Positions 11,215-23,310 are shown, counted from the first letter of the stretch. The stretch is DNA of 42,803 bases from Actinomortierella ambigua (GCA_016098155.1 JAAAJB010000298.1:1-42803), one strand, 5' to 3'. Notes: generated by a model not told the origin, from the letters alone. Translations and numbers: made by a program.

Positions 11215-12860
11215 CTATCCGTGGGGATCTTCGTCGACTTGTTCACTGGACTCTGTGTCATCCTCGTCATCGCTCTCCTCAATGCCTTGGGTGTTGGGGT
11301 AGTCCTGGTCGTGATCGCTCATTGTAGTTGAGTTGGTGTGTCCTTCTACTGAGAGGTTGTCCTGTGCTACAGTTCGGCCAGTCGCAGACGTTGCAGGTGT
11401 GTTGAGACCCACTGCAGCTAGACCCCTTTGCGATACAGTACGGAACCAGGCCAAGGTCCGACCATCGCCTCTTCGGGCTGGCGTAGCCCCTTGGGATTCT
11501 TCGATGCATGCCTTACGGTACCATTTGGCGGCTTCGACATTGTTGTATCCAGTGCCTCGGCCCGTGGAATACATATCTCCAACAAGAAGCATGGCCTTGG
11601 AGTGGCCCAACTCGGCTGCTCGAAGGTACCAAGTGAATGCCTTCTTCTCATCTTTCTCAACACCACCGTCGCCGCTTTCATACATCGCCGCTAGATAGAC
11701 CTGTGCCTCAGTAACATCACATTCTGCCATGCGTGACAAATAAGTCATATCTATTTGCTGTTGGTCGCCTTTTGCATTGGCGGTTGAAGAAGGCGCGAGG
11801 CTCAGTGCACCGACGGTGTTGACGAACGACGAGGTAGTTTTTGTGCCTTTGGGAGCCATCGTGGAAGCCATGGTTTCCGTGCCAGATAAAAAACTCCCGA
11901 CCTCGCTTGCGCTCCACCGTATCGATTGGGTAGCACCGGTGACGGCCGTCCCCCATGCATCGGGTCGCTTCAATGGATCTTGCTCCCAGCACCGCTCGAC
12001 CCAATGCCGAAAGTCGGCTGGCACGTTGTCCGGTAGCTGCTCACGTCCACCTTCCTGTACCATCCTCACGACAGCCAGGTTGTTGTCAATGTCCTTGAAT
12101 GGAGTGGTGCACATGGCGGCCATTTCCCACATGACCATCCCTAACGCGTAGATATCTGACTTGGTCGAGTACTGGGGAGGATCGCTGAGCAACTCGGGGG
12201 CCATCCACCGTACCGTGCCTTGAGCGCCACCGCCACTACCACTACCACTACCACCATCACCACCACCGTCACCGGCTGATTGAACTTCGCTGAGCTCCTT
12301 GACAGTGGCGAGACCAAAGTCACACAGCTTGACCTCCATGTGGACTGTGAGGAGCACATTAGCACTCTTGAGGTCTCGATGGAGGATACCCTCATGATGA
12401 ATGTAGGCCAGACCGTTGGCGATCTCCTGAGCGATGCGTTTCTTTTCGACCCAGGTGACGAGGCGAGCCTTTTGGATGAGGCGTTTGAGGCTGCCAAGCT
12501 CGGCAAAGTCGGTGACGAGGAGGATGGCGTCCGGCTGGCGTACGACGCCGTAAAACTGGATGATGTGCCGGTTCCGTAGGCGTTCGAGCAGGCGGATCTC
12601 GTTGTCGATGAGGCCCTGGTTCGCGGGACATTGTGAGAGTCGGAATTTCTTGATGGCGGCCTTGCTGGGACCAAAGTGACCGCCGTAGACAGTGCCAAAC
12701 TCGCCAGAGCCGATCTCTTTCTCTAGTGTCACCCGGGGCTATGGTGAGAAAGTACCAGGTGTTAATGTCCGCTATTTGAGAGAGAGAGGGGGGGAGGAAG
12801 GCTCTTGGAACCCTTTTTTTTATCGTCTTCTCTTACCTCCGATGTACTTTCCGAAGACAT
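11215..12860 (-). CDS. Sel1-repeat protein kinase K2 (TKL-like)
   Basis: Predicted 515-aa protein. Exon 1 (12860-12837) encodes MSSESTSE; a 98-nt intron (12836-12739; donor GTAAGA, acceptor CATAG) leads to exon 2 beginning PRVTLEKEIGSGEFG. The kinase domain (about 10-290) has an intact glycine loop GSGEFGTVYGG, AIKKF lysine, HRDLKSAN, CDFGLA and RWMAPE, so it should be active. The activation segment between DFG and RWMAPE carries a Gly/Ser-rich insert (DNA about 12222-12274) absent from K3-K5. Only about two Sel1 repeats follow, and the tail ends in an acidic Ser/Asp/Glu-rich stretch. It is the first of three same-strand paralogues and is more diverged from K3 and K4 than they are from each other. 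Substrate and pathway are unknown. Confidence 0.88.
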
Positions 12861-13432
12861 TATTTTTCTGAGATGAATGAAGTTTCGATTGGTGGTGAGA
12901 TGAGAATCAATGATGGGCGGTTGCTGAGGGAGGTGCTCAATGAGGAGAGAGTAGTTGAGCGTGACATGGTGACGAGGGGAGGCTTGTTCTCTCTGTTTTT
13001 ATTTTCCGAGCATGCTCTGGGCTGGGGCGATCTGTTCCTTCTTTGGATAAATCCCACCCCTGAAGGAAGGCATGTTTTGCACAATGAGCAACCCTAATTG
13101 AGAGCAGGGAAATGCTTGACTGATATAAAGAGTGACTTTTGTCCACCATGCAACATTTCATATCCCACATGTCAAGGCTAAAAATATCTTTCTCCACAAT
13201 CCCTCGGACTAACCTAGACCGCGCTGTTCACGCTCTCATTGCAATAATGACTAATGATCAGACGAAGAGCTCCTCGTCATAGTGTCACCCACATGTTGCC
13301 AGGCACCTACTCCAAGTTAGGGCTGACCTGCTGGGACCAAGTATCGTAGCAAGGAACACAACCGCACACCATAACACTATGGTATGCAAAAATCGAGTGC
13401 AGGAATGGTAGCACCTTCGACTTTTTTTTTAA
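12861..13432. other. Spacer between K2 and K3
   Basis: A 572-nt stretch that should contain the K2 promoter (right to left) and the 3' end of K3. No convincing TATA element, RNA gene or coding segment seen. Confidence 0.5.
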
Positions 13433-16193
13433 CTACTCCCTCGCGAGTATGAAAGGAAATCTACGTTTCAGCCGAGCACCTGTCGGCCTCTTTGTTTTGA
13501 ACATTTCCACAAGGCTCGCATAGGCACCGGGATGACCTTGGTTGGCAGCCTTAGTGTACCATTTGACCGCCTCGATATCGCTCTGTTCAACACCTCGTCC
13601 ATAATAGTAGAGCCATGCAAGGTTGTATTGTGCTTCTGGATAATCTTGGTGGGCAGCCTTCGTGAACCATGCCGCCGCTTCAACATGGTTACACTTTACA
13701 CCTCTGCCATCCTTGAACATCTCCCCAAGGTTGGATTGCGCAGCTGGATGGCCTTGGATGGCGGCTTCCGTATACCACTTGACTGCCTCGACATCGCTAC
13801 ACTTAACTCCTCGACCATACTGCAGTACATTTCCAAGGTTGAACTGTGCAGCTGCGTTACCTTGGCGGGCCGCCTTGGTGTACCACTTGACCGCCTCTTC
13901 GCCGCTCTGCGCGACACCAAGGCCATCCTCAAACATTCTCCCAAGGAATAGCTGGGCAACTGGATGATCATGGTAGGCAGCCATGGAGAACCACTTGACC
14001 GCCTCGACATTACTAGACTTAACGCCTTGACCACGAATAAACATAAGCCCCAGGCTGAGCTGTGCATCTGCATGGCCTTCATTGGCAGCTTTGGTGTACC
14101 ACTTGACCGCCTCCACGTAGCTCTGCTCAACGCCCACGCCATAAAAATAAAGCCATGCAAGACTTAATTGTGCAGCTAGATGTTCCTGGTTGGCAGCCTT
14201 GGTGAACCACTTGGCAGCCTCGTCATCAGCAAGCTTGATACCTTGACCAAAATGGTACATGCTCCCAAGGTTGAACTGGGCAGCCGGATGACCTTGGTTC
14301 GCGGCCATGGTATACCATCTGATAGCCTCAGACTCACTCTGAGAGACACCCCGGCCATCCCTGTACATACTCCCAAGGTTCAGTTGCGCATCTAGATGAC
14401 CTTGGCTAGCGGCCTTGATGAACCACTTCATGGCTTTCATATTGCTCTGTTCAACACCTCGGCCATAAATGTACATAGTCGCAAGGTCAAATTGTGCAGC
14501 TGGAAAGCCTTGGTTGGCAGCCCTGGTGAACCACTTGGCCGCCTCAAAATCGCTCTGCTTGACGTCTATGCCTACGTTGAATTTAACGCCAAGGATAAAT
14601 TGTGCTTCCGCCAGTCCTTGGTTGGCGGCTCTGGTTAACCATTTGATTGCCTTGACATCGTCCTGTTCGACACCTTGCCCATTTGCGTACTTCAATCCGA
14701 GCTCAAACTGATTCTGGGGATCCTGATAGACTACACTAACGGGCTTCCCGTCATCCTCGTCATTGTTCTGTTCGATGTCTTGGATGCTGGAAAGATCCTT
14801 ACCAGGACCTTTCGTTGTAGCTGCGTAGGGCCCCTCTGCTGCCTTTTCGCCGCTGGGTACGACGTGTAGATTGTCCTGTTCTAAATTGTAGCTGGTCGCA
14901 AGCGTCCCATGCATGTTGACTATCACTGCGGTTGAACTTTCTTGTGATTTCTTGTGAGTCAAGGCCGTGGCACCAATATGACTTTGTTGAGGTGGCGTGG
15001 TCTCCACGGGAGGATGGTGGATGACTGGTTGGACACTCTTTATTCTGACAGCTGGAGGTGTCGGATACAGTGTCTTGGTTGTATTTGGTGTCGTCGAATA
15101 GGAAGGTGATACACCTGATAAACGTGTTGAATAGGAAGGTGATACGCCTGCAAAACGTGATGAATAGGAAGGTGATACGCCTGAAAAACGTGTTGAATAG
15201 GAGGGTGATACGCCTGCAAAGAGTGTCAGAGGTGAGTTTTCCGTGCCAGATAGCAGGCTCCCGACATAACTCGCGTGCCGTAGTGTCGATTGGGGACCAC
15301 CCCAATAACTGCATCCTTGCATCATCTCGCGTGCTTCGGGTCGCGCTGACGCATTCTGCTCCCAGCACTGCTCGATCCAACGCAGGTATTCGGCCTGAAC
15401 ACTACTTGGCACCTGTTCGCGTGCACCTGCACGTACCAACCTCGCTACTGCCGGGTTGCTGTTTATGTCTTTGAACGGAGTGGTGCTCATGGCTGCCATC
15501 TCCCATATGACCATCCCAAGAGCGTACATGTCAGATTTTGTCGAGTACTGGGGAGGCTGAGGAGGGTCGCTAAGTAACTCGGGTGCCATCCAGCGGACCG
15601 AGCCTTGAGCTGCCGTGGTAGGTGGAGCTCCGCTGAGTTCCTTTGCCGCGGCAAGGCCAAAGTCGCACAGTTTGACCTCCATATGAACCGTGAGTAGGAT
15701 ATTGGCACTCTTGAGGTCGCGATGGAGGATTCCCTCATGATGGATATAGGCAAGACCGTTGGCAATCCCAAGAGCAATACGTCCTTTCTCGGCCCATATG
15801 GTGGGACTTTGCTTGTTGATGAGTCGCTTGAGGCTACCAAGCTCGGCAAAGTCGGTGATGAGGTAAATGGTGTCCGTCTTTCGAACGACGCTATAGAACT
15901 GGATGATGTACCTGTTCCGAAGGCGCTCGAGTAGTCGGATCTCATTGTCGATAAGACCCTGACGCACGGGACATTGAGAGAGCTGGAACTCCTTGATAGC
16001 GACCTTGGTCGGACCAAAGAATCCCTCGTAGACAGTACCATATTCGCCGGAGCCGATTTTAGCGCCGAGTGTCATAAGCTAATAGAGGGGGCCAGGTCAG
16101 CATCCATCAGTGGAGAGTCGGAGCCTAATAGGCCTATTAGAAAATAGCCTGCTGTAGACCACTACATACCTCTGCGGAGCCTTCAGAAGTCAT
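13433..16193 (-). CDS. Sel1-repeat protein kinase K3 (TKL-like, 11 Sel1 repeats)
   Basis: Predicted 889-aa protein. Exon 1 (16193-16170) encodes MTSEGSAE; a 91-nt intron (16169-16079; GTATGT...TTAG) joins exon 2, which begins LMTLGAKIGSGEYG. The kinase domain (about 10-275) has the glycine loop at 17-27, Lys-37 in VAIK, Asp-129 in HRDLKSAN and Asp-147 in DFG, followed by RWMAPE, so catalysis is expected. A Ser/Thr-rich linker follows, holding four tandem copies of an 11-residue GVSPSYS-containing unit, then 11 consecutive 36-residue Sel1 repeats of the form AQxxLGxMYxxGxGVxQSxxEAxKWxxKAAxQG. The tail ends with a basic LKRRFPFILARE. It is the tandem sister of K4: kinase domain, exon 1, intron ends and promoter are nearly the same, while linker and repeats differ. 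Sel1 arrays form helical protein-binding surfaces. Confidence 0.9.
15096..15227. repeat. 33-bp tandem repeat, four copies, inside K3
   Basis: Four adjacent 33-bp units start at 15096, 15129, 15162 and 15195, differing at a few positions only. Read on the minus strand each encodes an 11-residue unit with SGVSPSYS or AGVSPSYS. The array is in the linker between kinase and Sel1 repeats and is missing from K4. Confidence 0.92.
16125..16140. repeat. Perfect 16-bp palindrome in the K3 intron
   Basis: CTAATAGGCCTATTAG is its own reverse complement. It lies inside the intron of K3 near the acceptor side. The matching part of the K4 intron is diverged and does not keep the palindrome. Confidence 0.75.
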
Positions 16194-16734
16194 TGTGTAG
16201 CATAAAAGGCTGGTGGGTAAAGCAATGTGATGAGAATCACAAAATGGGGGCTGCTGAATGAGAATGGATGAGGGTGCATGGCAATGTTCGACGCTCCCAA
16301 GGTATGATAATATTTTAGCTGTGGGCTTGTGAAACCAGAGTCTTTGACAAAAAATACGCCAGCATTAAATTGCTTCCTTGTGCTCTCGCTCTTCAGCTAT
16401 TGTTCCTTCCTGCGTCCATTGTCCTCTGCGCCATCCATGGAAAGGTGCTTTGTTTGTCAACTGGCTGGAGATAGTCTAGGACTCTCCCATATTCCCAAAG
16501 CGATCACACACCACGTCGTAGAGATTGTATCCTGTAATCGATGTAGAGCACCAACTGCAATTTTTCGCCAACCTGGCATATCCCGTGTCGAGACTGTCAA
16601 GCATGCCGGGGCCCTTCGGATTGTGCTGTAAAATACCGCAGGAACGCCAATACAAACTTTGCCCTGGAGCGTGACGGGGATGCGCTGAAGATGCAGAGGT
16701 TGATACAACCCTCCCTTTTTTTATCAGGTCTTTG
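16194..16734. other. Spacer between K3 and K4
   Basis: 541 nt. About the first 150 nt next to K3 are clearly homologous to the DNA upstream of K4 (19966 onward), so the duplication includes the promoter; scattered similarity reaches about 16350. The rest has no recognisable gene; a 100-residue open frame at 16329-16631 matches nothing known to me. Confidence 0.55.
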
Positions 16735-19700
16735 TCAGTCCCTGGCTATTATGAAAGAAAGACTACGCTTCAATCTGGTGCTGGCTGACCTCCTCGCTTT
16801 GAACATATTCACAAGGCTGGCATAAGCTCCCGGATGACCTTGGTTGGCTGCCTTGGTGTACCATTTGACTGCTTCAAGATCGCTCTGCTCGACACCTCGA
16901 CCATCAAAGTAGAGCCATGCAAGATTGAATTGGGCTGCTGGATAATCTTGGTAGGCGGCCATGGTGAACCATTTCGCCGCCTCAGCATCGTTACGCTTCA
17001 CACCCCGTCCGTCCTTGAGCATTTCCCCAAGGCCAGATTGTGCAGCTGGAAAGCCATGGTCAGCAGCCTTGATGAACCACTTGACCGCCTCCATATCGCT
17101 CTGCTTGACGCCTCGGCCATTTCTGTACATATTTCCAAGGTTGAATTGTGCAGGCGGAAAGCCTTGGTTGGCAGCCAGAGCGTACCATTTGACTGCCTGA
17201 ATATCACTCTGCTCGACACCCCGACCATCCTCAAAACTAACACCTAGGCCGAATTGTGCTTCGGTCAGTCCTCGGTTGGCGGCCTCAGTGAACCATGCGG
17301 CTGCTATGACATCGCTCTGCTCGACTCCCCGGCCATTTCTGTACATGTTCCCGAGATTGAATTGTGCAGCGGGAAAACCTTGGTCGGCAGCCATAGAGAA
17401 CCATTTGACCGCCTCAGTATCACTCTGGTCGACACCCCGGCCATCCTCAAACATTGTCCCAAGACACACTTGTGCGCCTGGATGATTCTGGTTGGCAGCC
17501 TTGGTGAACCACTTGACTGCTTCGACATCGTTCTGCTTGACACCTTGGCCACTTTTGTACATGTTCGCTAGATTGAATTGTGCAGCCAGGCAGCTTTGGT
17601 TGGCGGTGTCAGTGTACCACCTGATCGCGCTGGCACCACTTGGCCCTGGAATTCGATCATCCTTGAACATGGCCTCAAGGTTTGCTTGGGTACTTGATTG
17701 ATCTTGATTCGCGGCCATAGTGAACCGCTTGGCCGCTTCAGCATCACTCTTCTCGACCCCTTGGCCATGAAGGAACATATCTCCAAGGCTGAACTGCGCA
17801 ATGACAAAGCCTTGGTTGGCAGCCATGGCGAGCCAATTGACTGCTTCTGAGTCGCTCTGCTTGACGCCTCGACCATGAAGGAACATCATTCCGAGGTGGA
17901 ATTGTGCAGACGGAAAGCCTTGTTTAGCCGCCTTGGTGAACCACTTGACGGCATCCACAGGGCTCTGTGCGACACCCTGGCCCCGCTCAAACACTCTTCC
18001 AAGGCATACCTGTGCACCTAGATGATTTTGGTTGGCAGCTTTGGTAAACCACACGGCAGCCTCTACATAGTTCCTCCAGACACCTTGGCTATTAAAGTAG
18101 TGCAGATTCCCAAGATTGAACTGCGCCGCTACAGAGCCATGGCTGGCAGGTTTGGTGTACCATTTGATCGCCTCAAAGTCGTCCTGCCCGACTCCTCGAC
18201 CATCCTCAAAACAAGCTCCAAGGTACACTTGCGCATCTTGATGATTTTGATTCGCGGCCTTGGTGAACCACACGACTGCTTCGACATCGCTCTGAGCGAC
18301 ACCTAGGCCGTTTCTACACAAGCCCCCAAGGTTGAATTGTGCAGCTGGAAGGTCCTGATTGGCAGCCAGAGTGAACCACTTGACCGCTTCGACGTCGCTC
18401 TGCTCAAGGCCTCGGCCTTGGCTGTACAAAAACCCGAGGCCGAACTGCGCTTCGGCCAGCCCTTGGTTAGCCGCTTTGGTGAACCATTTGGCTGCCTTGA
18501 CATCGTTCTGAGCGACGCCTTGGCCATTTGCGTACATCAATCCAAGCATAAGCTGATTTCTGGGATCTTGGTAGACTGTACTAGTGGACCATTTGTCATC
18601 TTCGCCGTGACTTTGCTCCATGTTATGAACGACGGCAAAGTCTTGACCAAAATCTCTCTTTGTACCTGCGTAGAGTCTCTCTGCCGCCTCATCATCCCAG
18701 GGTATGGCTTGGAGGTTGTCAAGGACCACAGCCTGACTGGTAGCAGGTGTTGTAATAGACGTTACAGGCTTTTCGGGCTTTTCGGGCGTTACAGGAGTTG
18801 CGGGCGTTACGGTCGTTGTAGGTATGCTGACTCCTATTTCGGCTGGACTATTTCGTGATATCCAGGAGGGTAAGACCAGGGCGCCACCATTTCCTCTAGC
18901 TTTTTCGAGGGGATGCACACGGCTATCGTGTGAGAGACGAGCAGGGTCAACGTGGGTGCTCTTCATTTCGACAAATGAAGGCGATGTCGAGAATAGTGTC
19001 CTGGGCGTACCGAGTTCTGTGACAGATAATAGGCTTCCGACATAACTCGCGTGCCGTAGCGTCGATTGAGGACCACCCCAATAACTGCATCCCTGCACCA
19101 TCTCGCGTGCTTCAGGTCGCTCTGACGCACTCTGCTCCCAGAACCGCTTGACCCAGTGATGATAGTCGGGCGGAACACTGTCTGGCAGTTGTTCGCGTCC
19201 ACCTCCATGTACCAGCTTTGCCACTGCCGGGTTGCTGTTTATGTCTTTGAACGGAGTGGTGCTCATGGCAGCCATCTCCCACATGACCATCCCAAGAGCG
19301 TACATGTCAGACTTGGTCGAGTATTGGGGAGGCTGAGGAGGGTCACTAAGCAACTCGGGTGCCATCCAGCGGACCGAGCCTTGAGCTGCCGTGGTAGGTG
19401 GAGCTCCACTGAGTTCCTTTGCCGCGGCAAGACCAAAGTCGCACAGCTTGACCTCCATATGAACCGTGAGTAGGATATTGGCACTCTTGAGGTCGCGATG
19501 GAGGATTCCCTCATGATGGATATAGGCAAGACCGTTGGCAATCCCAAGAGCAATGCGTCCTTTCTCGGCCCAGATGGTGGGACTTGGCTTGTTGATGAGT
19601 CGCTTGAGGCTACCAAGCTCGGCAAAGTCGGTGATGAGGTAAATGGTGTCCGTCTTTCGAACGACACTGTAGAACTGAATGATGTACCTATTCCGAAGGC

Positions 19701-19965
19701 GTTCAAGTAGGCGGATCTCGTTGTCGATAAGACCCCGACGTACGGCGCATTGAGAGAGCTGGAACTCCTTGATAGCTACCTTTGTGGGGCCAAAGAAACC
19801 CTCGTAGACGGTACCATATTCGCCAGAGCCGATCTTAGCCCCGAGTGTCATAGGCTAATAGAGAGGGCCAGGTCAGCAGTCAATGGAGAGTAGGGGTCTA
19901 TTAGGAGCATCAGAAAATAGCCTGCCTCAGACACTACATACCTCCGCGGGGCTTTCAGAAGTCAT
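16735..19965 (-). CDS. Sel1-repeat protein kinase K4 (TKL-like, 16 Sel1 repeats)
   Basis: Predicted 1047-aa protein, the largest family member here. Exon 1 (19965-19942) encodes MTSESPAE; an 87-nt intron (19941-19855; GTATGT...TTAG) leads to exon 2, beginning PMTLGAKIGSGEYG. The kinase domain is almost residue-for-residue that of K3, with intact VAIK, HRDLKSAN, DFG and RWMAPE. The linker differs: it lacks the K3 11-residue repeats and has a Thr/Pro/Glu-rich stretch instead. I count 16 Sel1 repeats; the fifth and ninth are degenerate (NSQGVWRN and DDRIPGPSG interrupt the consensus). Neighbouring repeats share nearly identical units such as NLGNMYRNGRGV, which points to internal duplication. 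The last repeat and the C-terminus (LKRSLSFIIARD) match K3 closely. Confidence 0.9.
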
Positions 19966-20713
19966 TGTGTAGCAGAAAAGGCTGATGAGTAAAGCAATGT
20001 AATGAGAATCACAAAATGGGGGTTGCTAATTGAGAATGGAAGAGGGTGCATGGCAATGGTTCGACGTTTTGCTCTATCTATCTTTTCCCAAGGAATCTAA
20101 TCGTGAACTTGTGAAACCAGAGCCTTCGACGTAGCAGCAGTGCAATTGTTTGTTTTTGCCTAAAGCTCTTCATATATGGATTTGAGAGCAAGGACTAGGT
20201 GACAGATGATGCTCTGAGCAACTTTTGCCGTTCTGCAGCCACTGGCAGCAAGGTCGTCCAACATTCCCGCTGCTTTTCTCTTGTACGCTAATAATAGGTT
20301 CTGCCCAGTGGCCGAAATGTATGTTGGCGTGGCATTGACCTCATGGTTAGATAGTAAATTGGTCTTTACAGACGACAAGAAAAGAAAAAGAAGAGGAGGG
20401 AATATTGGCACCTCTATTTTGGTCCTTGAGGGCCATAGGTGCACCATACTATTCACGACAGTAGGCTCGCTCCGGGAAGTAATGGATCCAATCTATTTCT
20501 ATTTTTTTTCCGCAACACAGCGATCAAAAGGAAGAAGACATGTTCACAACGCTCTAACATGGCCTGAAATTTTGTCCGCTCAGACGGCCACACTTCATAG
20601 AAACTGCAATTGCGCCAATACTAGTTGGAGGTGATCCAGCACTACATGAACAAGGTGGGTCAAACGGGATAAAGGGTATATTGACAACTGACCCACGATG
20701 GGAGTCTCAGCGT
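19966..20713. other. Spacer upstream of K4
   Basis: 748 nt containing the K4 promoter (homologous to the K3 promoter for about the first 150 nt) and the 3' flank of the Pro/Gln-rich gene. A minus-strand open frame of 98 codons (20160-20456) ends in a protein-like LLLAYKRKAAGMLDDLAAS stretch, but starts in low-complexity sequence and matches no family I know; it is not called as a gene. Confidence 0.45.
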
Positions 20714-22213
20714 CTATGCATACACCAGCTGGATGGCCTCTGTGCCAACGGGCACGACGGTCGGTGTCTTGGACAAAAGCGCCTGCGATAACCGCTCCCA
20801 GGTCGACGCATTCATCCTGACCTCCAGTCCATCCTCCACCGGTCCGATGCTCTCCTTCTCAAGCCCCTGCCCATGACCAACAAACGACAGCCAGCATCCA
20901 TGGTAACTCGTCGGATTCGGACGTGCGTTAAAGACCGCAGGTCCATCTTGTCCCTTGCGCCAGGTGAGGTAGGCCTGCGACCCTGGATCAAGATCGAGCA
21001 AGAGCGACACTCTCGCCGGGGTGGAGCCCATGCTCGGGAAGATGGTCGGCGGAAAACGCCTCAGGTCCTGTTGGATCGCCTCGAGGGCGCCACTGCTCAT
21101 GACGAGGGTCATACGATGTGAGACCGTGTCAAGGGTCGCGACCACGTTGCGGGTCGACAAGAACGGAGTAGCAACGGTGTCGAGCACACAACCCTCAAAA
21201 TTCTGCAGGGTCACAATCGAATGTGTCTTGGACCAATCCGACCACAGTGGGACCGGCCAGGTCTCGAGCTCGTTGCCCATGTTGGACAGACAGCGCGCGG
21301 CACCGTACCGCTGGAAGACGGCGGCCTCGTCACGAGTCGCCAACAGACCGTACAGGACGTCCTTGTTCTCGAGAAGCGTCTTGCATTCGGCGGGCGCATG
21401 CACGAGCAGCAGCGACAGCTCCCGGAGCCCGGCTTCGGGAGTCTGGATACGGCACGAGTACGTGTCGCCGGAGGAGAGAATGGTGCGATGGGCGACCAAG
21501 TGTTGGTGGATTTCATGGAAGAACTGGTAGAGGAGTGGCTGGATCATCGAGAGTGTATACACGCCAGGCTTCTGGCGCAATGTCAACACAATCTCCTTTT
21601 GGCCTGGCACAACGTTCAGCCCAAGCGAGTAAAAGATCCATGCGTTGAAGGTTTCGGTGGACGTGCGGAAGGAGGTCTCCAGGCTAGCAAAGGTCAAGCC
21701 TCGAGGAGTCTGCTGTTGTGGTTGTTGCTGTTGTTGTTGTTGTTGTTGTTGCTGTTGTGGTGGTGGTGGCGGTGGCTGTTGATGTTGCTGTTGAGCGTAA
21801 GGGGGGTGAGATATGGCTGGGACAGTTGGCATGGGCGGGTACTGTGATGCGAGGGGCTCGAATGCGTATCCCGGTTTGTGGGAGAGCCCATTAGCACCGG
21901 TGGTTGGAGAGGGTGCAACACCATTGCTGCCTGGGGGCAGTGGGTAGGAAGAGGCAACCTGGGGAGTGGGTGGGCTGGAGGCCGGGTAGGCCGCTGTCGG
22001 CGCTGGTGAGGGTACAGGGGTCGTAGTAGCCGTTGTCGAGTCTGGCACAAAGACGGGGTAGCCTTGAGGCGAGATAAGCATTTCTAAGCCCAGAGGAACG
22101 ATGATTGGCACGCCGCGCACAATGGTCCCTGGCAGAGGGGCCACAAAGCCAGGGGGTAGCTGACCAGGAGGGATTGGGTAGAACACATTGGGATCTGGCT
22201 TCGTGTAAGACAT
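20714..22213 (-). CDS. Pro/Gln-rich protein with SARA/endofin-like C-terminal region
   Basis: Single-exon, 499 aa. Residues 1-170 are Pro-, Ser-, Thr- and Gln-rich, with a polyproline run (147-152) next to a polyglutamine run (153-164), and are probably disordered. From about 173 to the end the sequence is ordinary globular protein: FNAWIFYSLGLNVVPGQKEI, a region of helices, then the C-terminal SIGPVEDGLEVRM followed by LSQALLSKTPTVV. From memory that last part resembles the C-terminal domain of animal SARA/ZFYVE9 and endofin (a VEDGLxVxI...LxQAL pattern). No FYVE zinc finger is present, so a role in endosomal signalling is not implied. The start ATGTCTTACACG is the only in-frame choice. Function unknown; family link moderate at best. 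Confidence 0.72.
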   Translation of the reverse strand: MSYTKPDPNVFYPIPPGQLPPGFVAPLPGTIVRGVPIIVPLGLEMLISPQGYPVFVPDSTTATTTPVPSPAPTAAYPASSPPTPQVASSYPLPPGSNGVAPSPTTGANGLSHKPGYAFEPLASQYPPMPTVPAISHPPYAQQQHQQPPPPPPQQQQQQQQQQQQPQQQTPRGLTFASLETSFRTSTETFNAWIFYSLGLNVVPGQKEIVLTLRQKPGVYTLSMIQPLLYQFFHEIHQHLVAHRTILSSGDTYSCRIQTPEAGLRELSLLLVHAPAECKTLLENKDVLYGLLATRDEAAVFQRYGAARCLSNMGNELETWPVPLWSDWSKTHSIVTLQNFEGCVLDTVATPFLSTRNVVATLDTVSHRMTLVMSSGALEAIQQDLRRFPPTIFPSMGSTPARVSLLLDLDPGSQAYLTWRKGQDGPAVFNARPNPTSYHGCWLSFVGHGQGLEKESIGPVEDGLEVRMNASTWERLSQALLSKTPTVVPVGTEAIQLVYA

Positions 22214-23310
22214 TTGCAGATGAAGATGAAATGCAGTTTGATGCCCACTTGCTCATTGCAAAGCTTATTTTTTTTTGGAGGTATGCCAATTGAGGAAGTC
22301 CACCACCCCCTTTTCGTACATCCCCACTCTACCTCGTCCAACGCTCACCTGGAAACCAATATTCAGTCTGCAAGACCAGGACACTCGTCTCTCTGTGTGT
22401 GTGAGAGTGAGTGAGTGAGTGAGTGTGCATGAGTATGAAAGCGAGGGTGGGAAAGGGAAGGGATAGGGGAGGTGTCATGGATAATTGTTCTCCCAATCGT
22501 TTGGAGATAAATGGTCTGTGAGTGGAGCTGCATTTCGCTTCTGTCGAGGCAATCTTTCTTGGAAGACAGTGATGCAACAAATAGGGTGTACAATCGTCTG
22601 CGCGCGCAGCTCTTTGAGCAGGAAAGAAAAGAAAAAGATAGCGAAGCAGATCTAGGATCCGCCAAGAACCAGTAATGGACGAACACGGGGCATCCCACGT
22701 CTACCGGTGCTGGGCATGACGTTCTCCCTTTCCCCCGTGCGCTATGTAGCGGCTATTTGATGACACAGCATTGGCCAGTCACACTACCCTTCGCCGCGGC
22801 AGCGTGCATGTTTGTTCACTTTGTTAAGCTGCTGGTCTCAGATGCGGAGACTTTCGCTCGAATAAAAAGGAAAAAAAAATCGTACCAGTGCCTGTCGGTA
22901 CAACTCTATTGACCTCATTGGGCAGCAAAGGAGTTGAAAGGGGAGAGGGCCGTAGTATGAGAAAAATAGAAAAGAATGTGAGCAATTGCGGCCCGGTTGT
23001 TACCCATGGAAGGGGCAGGAAGGACCCGAAACGAGAGGGTCCTGGATCGCAGCGATCGACAACCACGGCTGGGAGGCGCAAAGGGTGAGGCCAATTGCTG
23101 TGGTCATAGAGCGCAAGGACAGACTCTACGGTCAAGAGCACAGAGGGTCGCGTCAGTAGCACAGTATCGGTCGGATGTTCGTTTTCGGCGAGGGGGGGGG
23201 GTGTCGCAAAGAGCCGATTATTGCCGTCTAGACGACGAGTGTGGAGTAAGTACATACACTAACTATCCCATGTGTTCTTGGTCAGGATCTGATTAGAAAT
23301 CGTCCTCGTG

